Source: Salegentibacter maritimus
Lineage (GTDB): Bacteria; Bacteroidota; Bacteroidia; Flavobacteriales; Flavobacteriaceae
Assembly (NCBI RefSeq): GCF_016236915.1
Contig: NZ_JAEHOK010000029.1
Coordinates: forward strand, 1-34,013
Reading direction: 5' to 3'
Length of the DNA stretch: 34,013 nt
In this document: in pieces, positions 1 through 7,812 of the stretch
Position numbering within the stretch: the stretch's first letter is position 1
How the letters are laid out: each line of letters opens with the position of its first letter
The notes under the pieces: model-generated
Database searches by the model: none
Told to the model about the DNA's origin: nothing
The model's input: only the letters and a program-made list of their open reading frames with translations
Position numbers and translations under genes: made by a program

Positions 1-2780
1 CTCCAGGTAATAACATAAGATCCTATTTCGTTGTATGTTAGCGGATCTGACGTTGTCGCAGTTAATTCTGAACAATTATCTTTAGCTGTTGGAGCGGTAA
101 TCCTACCTGGAAAAACTTCACATTTAACAATTATATCTTCAAGGTTTGCTATATTAGGAATAGGAGCGATAGTATCTTCTACCGTTACCTTTGCCGTGGC
201 AGTCGTTTCATTTTGATTGTTGTCCACAACGGTCAGGGTCACTATGTTACCCCCAACATCTTCACAACTAAATTCGGTAATATCCAAACTTAGGCTGGAA
301 ATACCACAGGCATCATTAGAACCATTGTCAATATCAGCAGGAGCGATAGTAGCTGTACCATTGGCATCAAGTTGTACGGTGATGTTTTTGGTTAAAGCAA
401 CCGGCGCCACATTATCCTCTACCGTTACTGTTACAGTGGCAGTCGTTTCATTTTCATTGTTGTCTGTGACGGTAAGAGTTACCGTGTTTTTACCAACATC
501 TTCACAACTAAATTCAGTGATATCCAAACTTAGGTCTGCAATACCACAGGCATCATTAGAGCCATTGTCAATATCAGCTGGAGCGATAGTAGCTGTACCA
601 TTTGCATCAAGTTGTACGGTGATGTTTTTGGTTAAAGCAACAGGCGCCACATTATCTTCTACCGTTACTGTTGCCGTACAAGTATCTTTAAGATCGTTAG
701 AATCGGTTATTGTTAATTCTACCGTATTCTTTCCAATATTAGAACAATCAAAAGTTTCTTGACTTATTGATAAGACAAATCCTTCTTTATCATCACTAGA
801 TCCTCCATCTATATCGTTCGGAGAAATTGTTACATTTCCGGAAGCATCTAATTGAGCGGTAAATGATTTACATACTGCAACCGGTGCTTCATTTGTAGCT
901 TTTAGCTTAGAATCTGTTACCTCCGCTCCTTCATTTAAGGAAGCATCGGTAAGGGTTACAGATAATGTAATATCACCATCCTCAAGATCACTAAGGTCTA
1001 TCCCTGTAATTTGATCTGTAGCCGAAGCAATAGCACCTGAACCAGTCGCGTTAGTCCCTCCGTTATCACTGCTAAAGGTATAATTATAGGTAGTTCCTAC
1101 TTCTGCATTGGCAAAGGTAAAACTAATACTTGTTTGATTATTTTCATTAATTTCAGCCTGGTCTATACTTACTGTATATCCCATAGGAGCTTCCACATCA
1201 TTAACGGTAACATTAAAGCTACAGGTAGATTTATTTCCGCTTGCATCAGTTATCTCAAAAGTATTTTTGGTAATTCCTATAGGGAATTCACTACCGCTTG
1301 GAAGTCCGGCGGTTTGCGTAGCTTGATTAGTTTCCAAAATATACCTTCTGGTATAATTTGGAAAGTCATTCCATTTTCCATTTGAAATAATTAACTCGGT
1401 ATAATCTTCATTATTACTGTTGTTTGGTTCATTTGTGTTCCAATTGGTATAAGAAACGGCCTCACCATTTCTCCAAACAAAATTACCTTCGCTTGCGATG
1501 TCTGTAAATCCTATCATTACTGTACCAAGTCCTGAAGTACTTAAAGATGAATTCACAAAATTGTTTTCTGAAGCATCGTTTATAGCCACCACATTTCCGC
1601 CATTAGACTCAGCGTCAGAGAATGCCCCTTCCGGGTCGAATGAATCATTGGAAAGATAATAGAACTTACCATTAAATCCTCCTAAGGAAGTGAAATTTGC
1701 TTTTGCCGGTTGTGGTATGTTACAATTATCTGTTGCTAAAGGACTGCTATAAGTAACAGTAGTTCCCGCATCATTATCAATTTCAATATCAGACGGACAA
1801 GTAATTGAAGGCGGAGTATTATCTTCTACATTTACTGTGATTGTAGCGCAGCTTCCTATAGTTTCATCTACACATCCTGTACCATCTTCTCCACGTACAT
1901 AATAGGTAGTATTCCCGTTTGGTGGAGTTACTTCAAAAGAAGCACCTGTGGTTCTACCTATCTCGTTACCTCCGCAAGAATCTGTATAAATCACCCATTC
2001 TGCAGCATCGTTCAAATTACCACTTATATTGATTGTTGTTGAACTACCCGGGCAAATATTGTTTGCTGATAAAGATAAAACAGCATTTTCGGGAGCAATA
2101 CAAGGCGCTGGTAATACAAATTCTATCCCAGGTTCTGCCGGGGGATTGTAAGATGTTGTATTGCTAAAATTCCAATTATCTAAATTATTAACTTTAGCTA
2201 GTATTTCTTCAAGACTTGCATAAGAATTACCACCGGCAGAAATAGCGCTGTATTGCCCATTATCATATTCAGTGGTAAAACGCATAGCATTTAAACCATT
2301 TTCTAATTGATCTGGTAAAGCCGAAGTTGAATTAGAAGTTGCAGCTCCATCCCAATTAGAGTCTGTTGAACCCGGCGTAACATTGGTATGGAGACCGGCA
2401 ATAAAAACAGGTAATACATCTAACCCCTGATAAGCAAAAATTTGATCCCCAATTGTACTGTACGAGGCTGGGTATAAATTTGTTCCATCTAAAACTATAA
2501 TATCTCCCACACTTCTCTCTATTCCAGAAGTCCAGGTAAATTGACTATCGCCCGGTGTATCGAAAAATCCGTTGGCATCATTCCAACCCCGATCCGTAAA
2601 TTTTATTTGTGTGGCTGCGTCTATATCCTTTAGCAAAACGAATGCAAAGGTATCCTGATCGTAAGTAGCACCGTCAGAATTGGTACCTATAAAAGCCAGA
2701 TCGCCCGGGCCTAAAACTGTTTGTGCTACCACACCCCAATAAGAGAGCAGCATCAGCACAAAAAAAGTAAAGTTTTTCAT
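1..2780 (-). CDS. Large secreted HYR-repeat adhesin with C-type lectin domain (partial)
   Basis: The reading frame is open from an ATG at 2778-2780 to the left edge, giving at least 926 residues with the C-terminus missing. It begins with a signal peptide (MKNFTFFVLMLLSYWGVVAQ). Residues about 22-220 form a domain with a GDLAFIGTNSDG opening that I have no family name for. An Ig-like segment follows at about 235-315. A HYR-type domain starts near residue 317 (PPSITCPSD). A C-type lectin fold sits within it at about 361-479, marked by NWNTNEPNNSNNEDY and the WND of NGKWNDF. HYR signature then resumes (TQTAGLPSGSEFPIG, DASGNKSTCSF). The rest is a cadherin/Ig-like segment and 80-residue repeats containing DNGSNDACGI. 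EPN in such lectins usually goes with mannose-type sugars and Ca2+; here that is inference. A T9SS sorting domain may lie beyond the edge. It is last in a three-gene run, 32 bp after the collar gene. Confidence 0.85.
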   Translation of the reverse strand, partial: MKNFTFFVLMLLSYWGVVAQTVLGPGDLAFIGTNSDGATYDQDTFAFVLLKDIDAATQIKFTDRGWNDANGFFDTPGDSQFTWTSGIERSVGDIIVLDGTNLYPASYSTIGDQIFAYQGLDVLPVFIAGLHTNVTPGSTDSNWDGAATSNSTSALPDQLENGLNAMRFTTEYDNGQYSAISAGGNSYASLEEILAKVNNLDNWNFSNTTSYNPPAEPGIEFVLPAPCIAPENAVLSLSANNICPGSSTTINISGNLNDAAEWVIYTDSCGGNEIGRTTGASFEVTPPNGNTTYYVRGEDGTGCVDETIGSCATITVNVEDNTPPSITCPSDIEIDNDAGTTVTYSSPLATDNCNIPQPAKANFTSLGGFNGKFYYLSNDSFDPEGAFSDAESNGGNVVAINDASENNFVNSSLSTSGLGTVMIGFTDIASEGNFVWRNGEAVSYTNWNTNEPNNSNNEDYTELIISNGKWNDFPNYTRRYILETNQATQTAGLPSGSEFPIGITKNTFEITDASGNKSTCSFNVTVNDVEAPMGYTVSIDQAEINENNQTSISFTFANAEVGTTYNYTFSSDNGGTNATGSGAIASATDQITGIDLSDLEDGDITLSVTLTDASLNEGAEVTDSKLKATNEAPVAVCKSFTAQLDASGNVTISPNDIDGGSSDDKEGFVLSISQETFDCSNIGKNTVELTITDSNDLKDTCTATVTVEDNVAPVALTKNITVQLDANGTATIAPADIDNGSNDACGIADLSLDITEFSCEDVGKNTVTLTVTDNNENETTATVTVTVEDNVAPVALTKNITVQLDANGTATIAPADIDNGSNDACGISSLSLDITEFSCEDVGGNIVTLTVVDNNQNETTATAKVTVEDTIAPIPNIANLEDIIVKCEVFPGRITAPTAKDNCSELTATTSDPLTYNEIGSYVITW
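179..898 (-). repeat. Tandem 240-bp coding repeats in the adhesin
   Basis: Successive units of exactly 240 bp (80 codons) start near 179, 419 and 659. The stretches 301-420 and 541-660 are almost identical at the DNA level, differing at only a handful of positions. The outer halves of those units and the third unit are more diverged. Each unit encodes one Ig/HYR-like module ending in TATVTVEDNVAPVA. Such near-identity at the nucleotide level suggests recent duplication or gene conversion. Confidence 0.9.
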
Positions 2781-2812
2781 AAAAATTGGGTTAGATTGGA
2801 ATTTAGAGGCAA

Positions 2813-3313
2813 CTAGTTCCTGGAAGGAAAAATACCTGATAGTGCAATAATATAGTTCATTGCTATATAGGGCTGCCTATTATTTACAGGTAGTCCTCCA
2901 CCAGTACTTCCGGTAGACCTTGACTTCGCATTATCTGTAGTTGAGAAAGAGTTGATTCCTGCCCCTGCAATAAAATTGTTGGTAGGTTCATCAGTATTAC
3001 CTTCTGCAGCCGAGTTGATTTCATGCTGGTGTGGTGGTAAATTAGACTCTAAAATTGATATCTCTTCATCCCCTCCCTTTTCACCTAACCTATAATCACT
3101 TAAACCAGGCCCTCTTCCACAATGAACTGGTGTTCTACCCCTCAAGTCTGGTAACGCAAAAGTAGTTCTTCCATCTCCACCATAGGTGGTACCTAAAATT
3201 GAAAACAATGCTGTGTGTTGGGAAATTGCTAATAGTTGTCCTTCACAAAAGGCCCAACCTCTTGGGGCAAAAGTTCCTCCGAATAAAATAATTTGTCCTA
3301 TAAGTGGCTCCAT
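2813..3313 (-). CDS. Phage tail collar domain protein (MdpB-like)
   Basis: This 166-residue protein carries the tail-collar domain near its N-terminus (GQIILFGGTFAPRGWAFCEG, then TYGGDGRTTFALPDLRGRTP at about 43-62). It has an HxH pair in LPPHQHE (H95, H97), which in phage fibre tips can bind metal. It ends in the usual NNRQPYIAMNYIIALSGIFP. Length and layout match microcystin-dependent protein (MdpB) homologues, which are widespread outside phages. No other phage gene is present, so a surface or secreted fibre-like role is more likely than a virion part. No signal peptide is visible. It lies 17 bp after the Tat-protein gene and 32 bp before the adhesin, in the same direction, so co-transcription is likely. 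The biochemical function of these proteins is not settled. Confidence 0.9.
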   Translation of the reverse strand: MEPLIGQIILFGGTFAPRGWAFCEGQLLAISQHTALFSILGTTYGGDGRTTFALPDLRGRTPVHCGRGPGLSDYRLGEKGGDEEISILESNLPPHQHEINSAAEGNTDEPTNNFIAGAGINSFSTTDNAKSRSTGSTGGGLPVNNRQPYIAMNYIIALSGIFPSRN

Positions 3314-3330
3314 AATAATAGTTTTAAAAA

Positions 3331-3870
3331 TTAAATAGCTAGATTAAATTGAATAGTAGATTGTTGTTTAAGAGGCTGCATCAAGTCTCCCAGGCATTTG
3401 TTCTGCTCCCAATGATCTCCTGTGATATAAGCGTTGTAAGTTCCAATTAATAATTCGGTAAAATAAGAGCGATTGGTCGTTGTTACCTTAAAATAAATTC
3501 TGGCTCCTTTTCCCACTTCTCTCTCCGGCATATCAGTTAAAAACTGATACTCTCCAAATTCATTTGATGTTAATTGAGCTTGATGTCTATACTTTTTTAT
3601 CCCGGGAGAGAGATGCCATACCTCAAGTTTAACATTTGAAAGTTCCTGCAAACCCTCCCGGCCATAAACTTTCCCGGTTACCTTAATGTGGTCTCCTGGA
3701 TTTAAAGATTTGCGCATATCTGTAACAGAATCGGCATAAGGATTATACCCAAGAAAAGGAGACGACTCATTGCCCACTGCATGAATACTTTCGGGTGTAA
3801 CCAGCATAAAGCCAGCCGAAACAAGTCCTGCTGTTCGTATAAATTTTCTACGTGAGTTGGAAGGAACCAT
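3331..3870 (-). CDS. Tat-exported intradiol-dioxygenase-like protein, metal site apparently lost
   Basis: The 179-residue product starts with a twin-arginine signal (SRRKFIRTAG at 6-15, then a hydrophobic stretch to about residue 31), implying folded export. The body resembles the beta-sandwich core of intradiol ring-cleavage dioxygenases: NVKLEVWHLSPGIKKYRH at 79-96 and FGEYQFLTDMP at 105-114. The family's iron site uses two Tyr and an H-I-H motif. Tyr94 and Tyr108 are candidate Tyr ligands, but the position expected to read HIH reads R124-I125-Y126. The protein therefore probably lacks the normal iron site and may be a structural or binding relative. It is first in the run with the collar gene and the adhesin. 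Family assignment rests on motif resemblance only. The overlapping frame at 3702-3902 is a shadow. Confidence 0.65.
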   Translation of the reverse strand: MVPSNSRRKFIRTAGLVSAGFMLVTPESIHAVGNESSPFLGYNPYADSVTDMRKSLNPGDHIKVTGKVYGREGLQELSNVKLEVWHLSPGIKKYRHQAQLTSNEFGEYQFLTDMPEREVGKGARIYFKVTTTNRSYFTELLIGTYNAYITGDHWEQNKCLGDLMQPLKQQSTIQFNLAI

Positions 3871-4310
3871 AATTCTATATTTTTAATACTATTAATTGTC
3901 AAATACTAAATTCAGTTTTACCTTAAACACGGCTAGTTTAAAGCAATAAAATATTCACTAATACTAAATGGAAACCTGTAATGGGACTTTACAGAAATTG
4001 GAAGAAGTCATAGGTTAACCAGGGGGCGTTAGCAAAAAAATGTAAAAAAAATTATTCTTTATAAAATTTTTAACAAATATACTGCATTTAAAATACTATT
4101 AACTTTTAAAATATTAGGGGATTTTTCCCCTTTATAGAGTGAAGCTATCCTCAACCCTTATAGTTCCTACAATTTTTAAGAAACTATATTTCAGAAAAGC
4201 AAGAAATTAATCGGCAAAAAGCAATTTAAATCGTTAAAATTCATGATATATCGCTCTTTTTAAGGATATTTTTAATTTACATAGGCATTTAAAATAGTTT
4301 GCCTATAAAC
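3871..4310. other. AT-rich gene-free stretch upstream of the adhesin cassette
   Basis: About 440 bp separate the cassette start from the hemL terminator. No convincing ORF is seen. Items present are a minus-strand TATATTTG box at 4081-4074, which could promote the cassette with a leader of about 200 nt; a short GGGGA/TCCCC hairpin at 4117-4130; and a 7-bp inverted repeat (ATAGGCA/TGCCTAT) at 4281-4306, next to the hemL terminator. The rest is A/T runs without recognised structure. Confidence 0.5.
4074..4081 (-). promoter_or_regulatory. Candidate -7 box for the surface cassette
   Basis: Read on the minus strand this is TATATTTG, a full match to the Bacteroidetes TAnnTTTG -7 element. No clear TTTG -33 element is seen at the expected distance, so this is a weak call. 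It would give a leader of roughly 200 nt to the start at 3870. Confidence 0.3.
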
Positions 4311-4311
4311 A

Positions 4312-4342
4312 AGAAAAGCCCCACAAATTGTGGAGCTTTTCT
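4312..4342 (-). terminator. Intrinsic terminator downstream of hemL
   Basis: The arms agaaaagc (4312-4319) and gcttttct (4335-4342) pair, with an inner CCAC/GTGG stem and one mismatch between them. Read on the minus strand the distal arm runs into a T-rich tract, and the hairpin starts about 20 nt past the hemL stop. Confidence 0.8.
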
Positions 4343-4362
4343 ATACATAAAATGCCAAATTA

Positions 4363-5652
4363 TTATAGCGTTTTCGAAACTTTATCTACAGTCTCAATGG
4401 TCTTATCTAAATCATCATAAGAAAGGGCATCGCTTATAAACCAGGTTTCAAAGGCACTTGGGGCGATATAAACTCCGTTTTCCAACATTCCATGGAAGAA
4501 TTTATTGAAAGTACCTAAATTGGCCGATTCAGCAGCCGAAGCAAAGTCGGTTACAGGTTCTTTTCCAAAATGTACCGAGATCATAGACCCCACTCTATTA
4601 ATGCTGAAATCTATATTATTTTGCAACAGCACTTTTTCCATTCCTTCGTGAAGGTATGCGGTCTTTTTATCTATGCTTTCAAAAATTTCCCTATTACTAT
4701 CCAGTTCTTTAAGCATAGCTAAACCTGCAGCCATCGCTAGTGGGTTTCCACTAAGGGTTCCCGCCTGATACACAGGGCCAATCGGTGCCAGGTAATCCAT
4801 AATTTCGTTCCTGGCGGCAAAGGCTCCCACGGGCAAACCACCACCAATCACTTTCCCAAAGCAAACAATATCAGCATTTACTCCCATTCGCTCCTGAACT
4901 CCTCCCGGAGCAAGCCTAAATCCTGTCATTACCTCATCAAAAATAAGTAGAATCCCGGTTTCATCACAGATTTTTCGCAAGCCTTCCAGGAAACCTTCAT
5001 TAGGGGGTATACAGCCCATATTTCCGGCAACCGGTTCCAGGATTATACAGGAAATCTCGCCTTTATTAGCTTCAACAAGTTTTTTTACATTATCAAGATC
5101 GTTGTATTTAGCAAGCAAGGTATCTTTTGCCGTTCCCTGGGTAACACCGGGACTATTTGGAGTACCAAAAGTAACAGCACCGCTCCCTGCCTGAATTAGA
5201 AAGGAATCACTATGGCCGTGATAACAACCGGCAAACTTGATAATCTTTTCTTTCCCGGTAAATCCGCGAGCAAGTCTCACTGCACTCATCGTAGCTTCGG
5301 TACCCGAATTTACCATTCTAATCTTATCGATATTAGGCACCATTTTCACCGCTAATTCTGCGATTTTAGTCTCAATTTCGGTAGGAGTTCCAAAAGAAGT
5401 TCCTTTTTTTGCAATCGCAATTACCGCATCTATTACTGGTTTGTGAGCGTGTCCTAAAATTAAGGGACCCCAGGAATTTATATAGTCTATTAATTTATTT
5501 CCGTCTTCATCATACAAATAAGGTCCCTCGGCTTTCTTAATAAAAATGGGATCTCCACCTACTGCTTTAAATGCCCTTACCGGAGAGTTCACTCCGCCGG
5601 GAATCACTTTTTGCGCCGAAGCGAACAACTCGCTACTTCTTTTATAAATCAT
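4363..5652 (-). CDS. hemL: Glutamate-1-semialdehyde 2,1-aminomutase
   Basis: The enzyme converts glutamate-1-semialdehyde to 5-aminolevulinate, the committed precursor of heme in the C5 pathway, in the cytoplasm. The 429-residue length is normal for the family. It is a fold-type I PLP enzyme. Visible motifs are [12 protein letters not shown] at 17-28, [18 protein letters not shown] at 113-130, CYHGHSD at 143-149, the PLP-binding Asp in [12 protein letters not shown] at 235-246, and the Schiff-base lysine K267 in [13 protein letters not shown]. The ATG at 5652 is the natural family start ([13 protein letters not shown]). It is the last gene of a minus-strand run, 7 bp after the LysM glucosaminidase, and is followed by a clear terminator. 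No other heme genes are in the window. Confidence 0.97.
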   Translation of the reverse strand: MIYKRSSELFASAQKVIPGGVNSPVRAFKAVGGDPIFIKKAEGPYLYDEDGNKLIDYINSWGPLILGHAHKPVIDAVIAIAKKGTSFGTPTEIETKIAELAVKMVPNIDKIRMVNSGTEATMSAVRLARGFTGKEKIIKFAGCYHGHSDSFLIQAGSGAVTFGTPNSPGVTQGTAKDTLLAKYNDLDNVKKLVEANKGEISCIILEPVAGNMGCIPPNEGFLEGLRKICDETGILLIFDEVMTGFRLAPGGVQERMGVNADIVCFGKVIGGGLPVGAFAARNEIMDYLAPIGPVYQAGTLSGNPLAMAAGLAMLKELDSNREIFESIDKKTAYLHEGMEKVLLQNNIDFSINRVGSMISVHFGKEPVTDFASAAESANLGTFNKFFHGMLENGVYIAPSAFETWFISDALSYDDLDKTIETVDKVSKTL

Positions 5653-5659
5653 TGTTTTT

Positions 5660-6481
5660 TTATTCTGGAGAGATAATTACCAACTTTTGTCCAACCTTAA
5701 TATTGGTATCTCTTAAATTATTAAATCGTTGTAAGTCTTCTACCGTAGTATTGTGTTTTTTGGCAATTGCATATAAGGTATCTCCCTTTTTAACCCGGTA
5801 TGTAACCGATTCTGGCTCTTCGGGAGTATAGGTATAACTTGGAGATGGCCTTTTTAATACATCTGCATCAAACTTATAAAGCTTATAGCGCTCTATCAAG
5901 CTTATCAATTTATCGGGATACTTTCTATCTGTGGCATAGCCCGCTTTTCTTAAGCCTCTGGCCCAACCTTTATAATCGTCTTTATCTAAATCAAACAAGG
6001 CGGCATAACGTTTTCTTTCAGTTAGAAAAAGAGAATGGTCCCTATACGAATAACGGGCATCTTTATATTTTCTAAAACATTCTCCCCGGGCATCATCATC
6101 GTGATATACCTGGGCTCCTTTCCAGTCGTGACATTTTATCCCAAAATGATTATTTGAACGCATGGTTAAATCTCCTTTACCTCCGCCAGACTCCAGTATT
6201 CCCTGCGCCAGGGTGATACTTGCCGGAATATTATAAAGTCGCATCTCTTCCATGGCAACCGCTGCAAAATCCCTAATATAATCTTCTACAGTGTATAAAC
6301 GTGGGTTTACCGGTGGTAATTTGGGTGTACCTCCCAGTGGTTTCACCCCTTCAATCCTATTATTTTCGGAAGATTTAGTAATAACCCCTTCTTTTTTAGT
6401 GGTGATTACTTTTTTCTTGCTTCCACACGAAACCGCAAATAGTGCACAGAAAAACAAAATAAAAAACCGGTTAAATCTCAT
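5660..6481 (-). CDS. Glucosaminidase-LysM lipoprotein (peptidoglycan hydrolase)
   Basis: This 273-residue protein carries a lipoprotein signal with lipobox AVSC (C19), so it is probably anchored in a membrane facing the periplasm. Residues about 64-205 form a mannosyl-glycoprotein endo-beta-N-acetylglucosaminidase-like domain. [19 protein letters not shown] places the probable catalytic acid at E97, and NNHFGIKC follows. A LysM domain closes the protein ([20 protein letters not shown], from about 226). The expected role is cleavage of peptidoglycan glycan strands during wall growth or separation; the substrate is inferred from family. It begins 1 nt after the upstream PLP-enzyme stop and ends 7 bp before hemL, so the three genes are likely one transcript. 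Confidence 0.93.
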   Translation of the reverse strand: MRFNRFFILFFCALFAVSCGSKKKVITTKKEGVITKSSENNRIEGVKPLGGTPKLPPVNPRLYTVEDYIRDFAAVAMEEMRLYNIPASITLAQGILESGGGKGDLTMRSNNHFGIKCHDWKGAQVYHDDDARGECFRKYKDARYSYRDHSLFLTERKRYAALFDLDKDDYKGWARGLRKAGYATDRKYPDKLISLIERYKLYKFDADVLKRPSPSYTYTPEEPESVTYRVKKGDTLYAIAKKHNTTVEDLQRFNNLRDTNIKVGQKLVIISPE

Positions 6482-6482
6482 C

Positions 6483-7421
6483 TTAGTAATTGATTAAAGG
6501 CAAATTTTTCTTTTTTAAAAAGCTGTTCATTCCCATAATTCCCTGCAAACCTCCTGTATGTATTGCCAGAATTTTACTCCCGGAAGGAAAATATCCAGTT
6601 TTTACGAGGTCAAAAATACCAAAAACTAACTTTCCCGTATATACCGGATCTAACTGAATTTGATATTTTTCCCTGAATTTATTAATAAAATTGATTAATT
6701 GCGAATCTATCCTGGCATAACCACCAAAATGATAGTTTAGTATTAATTCCCAATTATTTTTAACGCCATTCTTTTTAATTTCTTCGGAAAGAAAATCACC
6801 TTTTAAAGCGGGAAAACCCAGGATTTTTTGATTTTCGGAAGATGCCCGTATCAAGCCCGAAAGTGTACCTCCCGTTCCTACTGAGGCGGCTATATAATTA
6901 AACTCTTTGTCTTTAGCACTCAAAATCTCTTCACAACCTTTTATCGCAAATGCATTGGTTCCTCCTTCAGGCACCAAATAAAAATTCCCAAATTTTTCGC
7001 TCAAATGCTGCCGGAACTCCAAATCAGCTTTTTTTCGATAATCACCCCGGGAAACAAAGTAAAATTGCATTCCACAGGAATGGGCAAAATTTAAAGTTGC
7101 ATTTTGCTTAAGTGTTTTCCCTAAATTCTCACCTAATTCCTCCCCCCTAATAACTCCTATAGTCTTTAGGCCGGCAAGTTTACCTGCAGCCGCGGTAGCC
7201 GCAATATGATTGGAGTAAGCCCCGCCAAAAGTTAGTAAGGTATCTTTTCCCTGCTTGTCAGCTTCAAAAATGTTATATTTTAGTTTTCTAAATTTGTTCC
7301 CGGAAACTTCAGGATGCAGCAAGTCTTCTCGTTTTAGATAAAGGGAGGTTCCGTTTTTAAATTCGGTAATAAATTGATTTTCAGAAGAAACTTCAACATT
7401 AAAATTTAAAGGATTTGCCAT
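6483..7421 (-). CDS. PLP-dependent ACC deaminase / D-cysteine desulfhydrase family protein
   Basis: The 312-residue protein belongs to the fold-type II PLP enzymes. LYLKREDLLHP at 27-37 is followed by SGNKFRKLKYN at 40-50, where K43 is the expected Schiff-base lysine. GGAYSNH at about 66-72 is the phosphate/substrate loop, and SVGTGGTLSGLI gives the glycine-rich PLP phosphate cup. In this family, true 1-aminocyclopropane-1-carboxylate deaminases are rare and most members are D-cysteine desulfhydrases or unassigned, so I give no gene symbol. It lies between the small HExxH gene (32 bp upstream) and the glucosaminidase gene (1 nt downstream). A GACCTTTG sequence at 7431-7424 on the minus strand resembles a -7 box with one mismatch and could drive it directly. 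Confidence 0.88.
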   Translation of the reverse strand: MANPLNFNVEVSSENQFITEFKNGTSLYLKREDLLHPEVSGNKFRKLKYNIFEADKQGKDTLLTFGGAYSNHIAATAAAGKLAGLKTIGVIRGEELGENLGKTLKQNATLNFAHSCGMQFYFVSRGDYRKKADLEFRQHLSEKFGNFYLVPEGGTNAFAIKGCEEILSAKDKEFNYIAASVGTGGTLSGLIRASSENQKILGFPALKGDFLSEEIKKNGVKNNWELILNYHFGGYARIDSQLINFINKFREKYQIQLDPVYTGKLVFGIFDLVKTGYFPSGSKILAIHTGGLQGIMGMNSFLKKKNLPLINY

Positions 7422-7453
7422 AGCGCAAAGGTCTAAATTCTAAGACTAATCAC

Positions 7454-7780
7454 CTATACAAATTTTAAAAATGCCCAGAATTTTCGCTCACTTAAATAGT
7501 TTTCCTTTACCTCCTGCGTGTAAGCTTCCCTCTCAAAACTAATGTTTTTATAGGCTAAAAAACGGTCTCTATATTGTAGTAATCGGAAAAGATATTCCAA
7601 TAAATACCAGGCATAAAAAGGAATAATTAGTAATTCTATTTGTTGCCTAAGGTGAATTTTTTCGTGATTAATAAAAGTCTCATCTCTTTTAAGATCGTGA
7701 TTCTTCAAAATCACAAAAGGCCATAAGCTTGCACCTTTAAAAGATTTTCCCAGTAGATATTTGTTAACAATTAGAATCAC
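7454..7780 (-). CDS. Small membrane-associated protein with HExxH motif
   Basis: This 108-residue protein is not recognised by name. INHEKIHLRQQIELL contains an HExxH motif (H39, E40, H43) typical of gluzincin zinc peptidases. A downstream FEREA segment at 82-86 could supply the third Glu ligand, as in minimal gluzincin-like proteins. A hydrophobic segment at about 50-68 (LLIIPFYAWYLLEYLF) suggests membrane contact right after the motif. The start is GTG: the upstream frame meets a stop codon four codons earlier and no ATG is available. It heads the minus-strand run that ends in hemL and is divergent from the DUF5522 gene. Peptidase activity is inference from the motif. Confidence 0.72.
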   Translation of the reverse strand: MILIVNKYLLGKSFKGASLWPFVILKNHDLKRDETFINHEKIHLRQQIELLIIPFYAWYLLEYLFRLLQYRDRFLAYKNISFEREAYTQEVKENYLSERKFWAFLKFV

Positions 7781-7800
7781 GCCCGGAAGTTAAGAAATTG

Positions 7801-7808
7801 TACTTTTG
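7801..7808 (+). promoter_or_regulatory. -7 box immediately upstream of the DUF5522 gene
   Basis: TACTTTTG matches TAnnTTTG perfectly and ends 4 nt before the ATG at 7813. Transcription would therefore start at or next to the start codon, implying a leaderless or nearly leaderless message. No obvious TTG -33 element is seen at the usual distance. Confidence 0.5.
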
Positions 7809-7812
7809 CAAT

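Noticed and set aside
31-762. Plus-strand ORFs of 61 and 181 residues with Ser/Thr/Val-rich repeats
   Set aside because: They are antisense shadows of the 80-residue adhesin repeats on the minus strand, which show signal peptide, lectin and HYR motifs.
179-898. Regular repeats considered as a CRISPR array
   Set aside because: The units are 240 bp, contiguous and coding, without short repeats separated by unique spacers.
2813-3313. Tail-collar gene considered as evidence of a prophage
   Set aside because: No capsid, terminase, integrase, lysis or other tail genes are nearby; stand-alone collar proteins are common outside phages.
3702-3902. Minus-strand 66-residue ORF overlapping the Tat protein start
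   Set aside because: It is a different frame of the Tat-protein coding region; the Tat frame has the signal motif and domain similarity.
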